A DNA stretch of 64,000 nt. Origin: Paraburkholderia elongata. GTDB lineage: Bacteria > Pseudomonadota > Gammaproteobacteria > Burkholderiales > Burkholderiaceae. A program made the translations under genes and the position numbers. The notes under the pieces were generated by a model. The model was not told where the DNA came from. It was given only the letters and a program-made list of their open reading frames with translations, and searched no databases. This document shows positions 63,090 through 64,000 of this stretch, one piece after another. The stretch covers positions 1 through 64,000 of the forward strand of contig NZ_WOEZ01000074.1 of the NCBI RefSeq assembly GCF_013177735.1, given 5' to 3'. The stretch's first letter is position 1, and each line of letters starts with the position of its first letter.

Positions 63090-63350
63090 TCACACACTCC
63101 ATACCGCATCGATCAGCGGAATCACCCAGACGAGCGACGGCAGCCAACCACGACGCGCGTCGACATCGGGCTCGGGCAGATCGAGCGCGGCGAACGCGAA
63201 CAGCGCGGCGTCGGGAATCACGCGTGCGAGACTCACCATCTTCACGATCGTGATCAACACGCCGAGCATGAAAACCTCGATCATTCCCCACGGTCGCACG
63301 AACTGGATCGCGTGCAGCGCAACCTCTTCAGCGTCAGCAGGCAGATCTCC
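63090..63350 (-). pseudogene. Remnant of a PqiA-like membrane protein (C-terminal part)
   Basis: A minus-strand frame encodes ALHAIQFVRPWGMIEVFMLG, VLITIVKMVSLARVIPDAAL and FAFAALDLP before a short tail and stop at 63090. This resembles the C-terminal membrane part of paraquat-inducible protein A. No N-terminal half with the CxxC zinc ribbon is found upstream; the open frame is closed by a TGA near 63371. It is too short to function. Confidence 0.5.
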
Positions 63351-63445
63351 GCATGCAGCGTCTTCAGGTCAACACGCGGTTTGCTTTCCTGCCGCGCGCA
63401 CCTGCGGTTTCCGCTGCCGCGTGGGTGGAGCCTGCCTGGTAAGCA

Positions 63446-64000
63446 TCATGGGCTCAGCCGGCTGATTTTCTGTCCCTGCACGCCGATTCCAGCCATCAAC
63501 CCAGACTGACCGAAGATGAACGCATAAACATCGGAGCGCGCGGTCGTGCTCGAAAAATCAGAGGCCATTCCCGACTCCGCGACAACAACGCTCGGCCCCG
63601 CACCGATCGACCATCCGTCACTACTGTTGTTCAGATAATTCAGCGCTGACGGCTTCATCAACACCATGGCCTCGGAGAAACTCTGCGCGCCCGCCTGCAG
63701 TCCGTACGACAGCGAGGTCGCATTGTAGTAGCCGAGCACATGTCCATCGGGCACGAACAGAACACCGTTGCCGCCGGAGCCGCCAATCAGCAGGCCAGCT
63801 TTCAAGATGCTCGGAAAGACAAGGACGCCCACCGAATGCGCGGCCACTTCCTTCGCACGGGGTGTTGTTGTGTACAGCGTGTTGAGCGCCGTGCGCGCTT
63901 CCTGTTCGAGGTCGGCACGCGATGAAGTGCTACTTGAAGAGCCGCCCATCCCCGAGCAGGCAGCGACGAACAGAAGCGGGAGCAATGCGGTCAGGCGAAG
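63446..64000 (-). CDS. SYLF-domain (YSC84-like) lipoprotein, N-terminus cut by window edge
   Basis: The frame is open to the last base. The visible N-terminus (LTALLPLLFVAACSGMGG) is the end of a lipoprotein signal peptide with the lipobox Cys in VAAC, so only a few residues are missing. The SYLF domain shows AKGVLVFPSILKAG-like sequence (here SVGVLVFPSILKAG), LIGGSGGNGVLF, SYGLQAGAQSFSEAMVLM and IGAGPSVVVAESG. SYLF proteins bind lipids; in Gram-negatives they are outer-membrane or periplasmic lipoproteins of unclear role. Confidence 0.87.
   Translation of the reverse strand, partial: LRLTALLPLLFVAACSGMGGSSSSTSSRADLEQEARTALNTLYTTTPRAKEVAAHSVGVLVFPSILKAGLLIGGSGGNGVLFVPDGHVLGYYNATSLSYGLQAGAQSFSEAMVLMKPSALNYLNNSSDGWSIGAGPSVVVAESGMASDFSSTTARSDVYAFIFGQSGLMAGIGVQGQKISRLSP

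Noticed and set aside
1..64000. CRISPR array, prophage, tRNA or rRNA genes
   Set aside because: No regularly spaced repeats, phage structural genes or RNA-gene sequences were seen on either strand.

Overview
The window is high-GC DNA with Burkholderiaceae gene content. It carries OmpC-type porins whose signal peptides end before QSS, many LysR, MarR, AraC and LuxR regulators next to catabolic genes, MHS and DHA transporters, a 4-hydroxyphenylacetate (hpa) meta-pathway, and a G/C-biased third codon position. It looks like accessory chromosome of a Paraburkholderia-like soil or plant-associated betaproteobacterium. I see no rRNA, tRNA, CRISPR array or replication origin.

Layout. 0-13 kb is a respiration and signalling block. 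It holds the end of an NDH-2 dehydrogenase, a wrecked cyanide-insensitive bd oxidase locus (cioAB-type), two small proteins, a mini K+ channel, an LRAT-fold protein, a FixL/FixJ-like two-component set with an extra stand-alone receiver, and an 1828-residue pseudokinase/AAA/GAF/PAS/histidine kinase. 13-18 kb has a TauE-IS110 fusion remnant, an MFS exporter with a divergent ArsR regulator, and a TPR membrane protein. 18-24.4 kb is a five-gene operon (2OG-Fe(II) oxygenase, DddP-like M24 hydrolase, betaine-type ABC importer) with a divergent LysR gene. 24.4-31.4 kb has a structured intergenic repeat, a porin, a MarR-isochorismatase-MFS operon with a well-defined operator, and mmsA with a LysR gene. 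31.7-38.6 kb has an MHS transporter with a Gfo/Idh dehydrogenase, a sulfotransferase-like protein, a LysR gene, and a HAD hydrolase with a DSD1-type PLP enzyme. 38.6-49.8 kb is a catabolic cluster with an AraC gene, an aldehyde dehydrogenase, two LuxR regulators, two damaged SDRs, MoaF, a histone-deacetylase-like amidohydrolase, MFS and porin. 49.8-55.3 kb is hpaR-hpaG1-hpaG2-hpaE-hpaD(F)-hpaH, cut off by a truncated IS110 element. 55.9-64 kb has two more repeat copies, a GGDEF-EAL protein, a hybrid histidine kinase, a DUF72 protein, a pqiA-like remnant and a SYLF lipoprotein.

How the parts could work together. The 39-55 kb stretch reads as uptake (porin, MFS), deacetylation, aldehyde oxidation and ring cleavage of an aromatic amine or 4-hydroxyphenylacetate-type compound. 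The 18-24 kb operon reads as uptake and cleavage of a betaine or sulfonium osmolyte such as DMSP.

Two points stand out. First, a roughly 200-nt dispersed repeat with several hairpins occurs three times at gene 3' ends. Second, there is an unusual density of broken genes: cioA/cioB, tauE/IS110, the betaine-binding protein, two SDRs, hpaD/hpaF, a truncated IS110 and a pqiA remnant. Several of these are clean deletion fusions, so either this replicon is decaying or the assembly has lost short segments. Read-level confirmation would separate the two.
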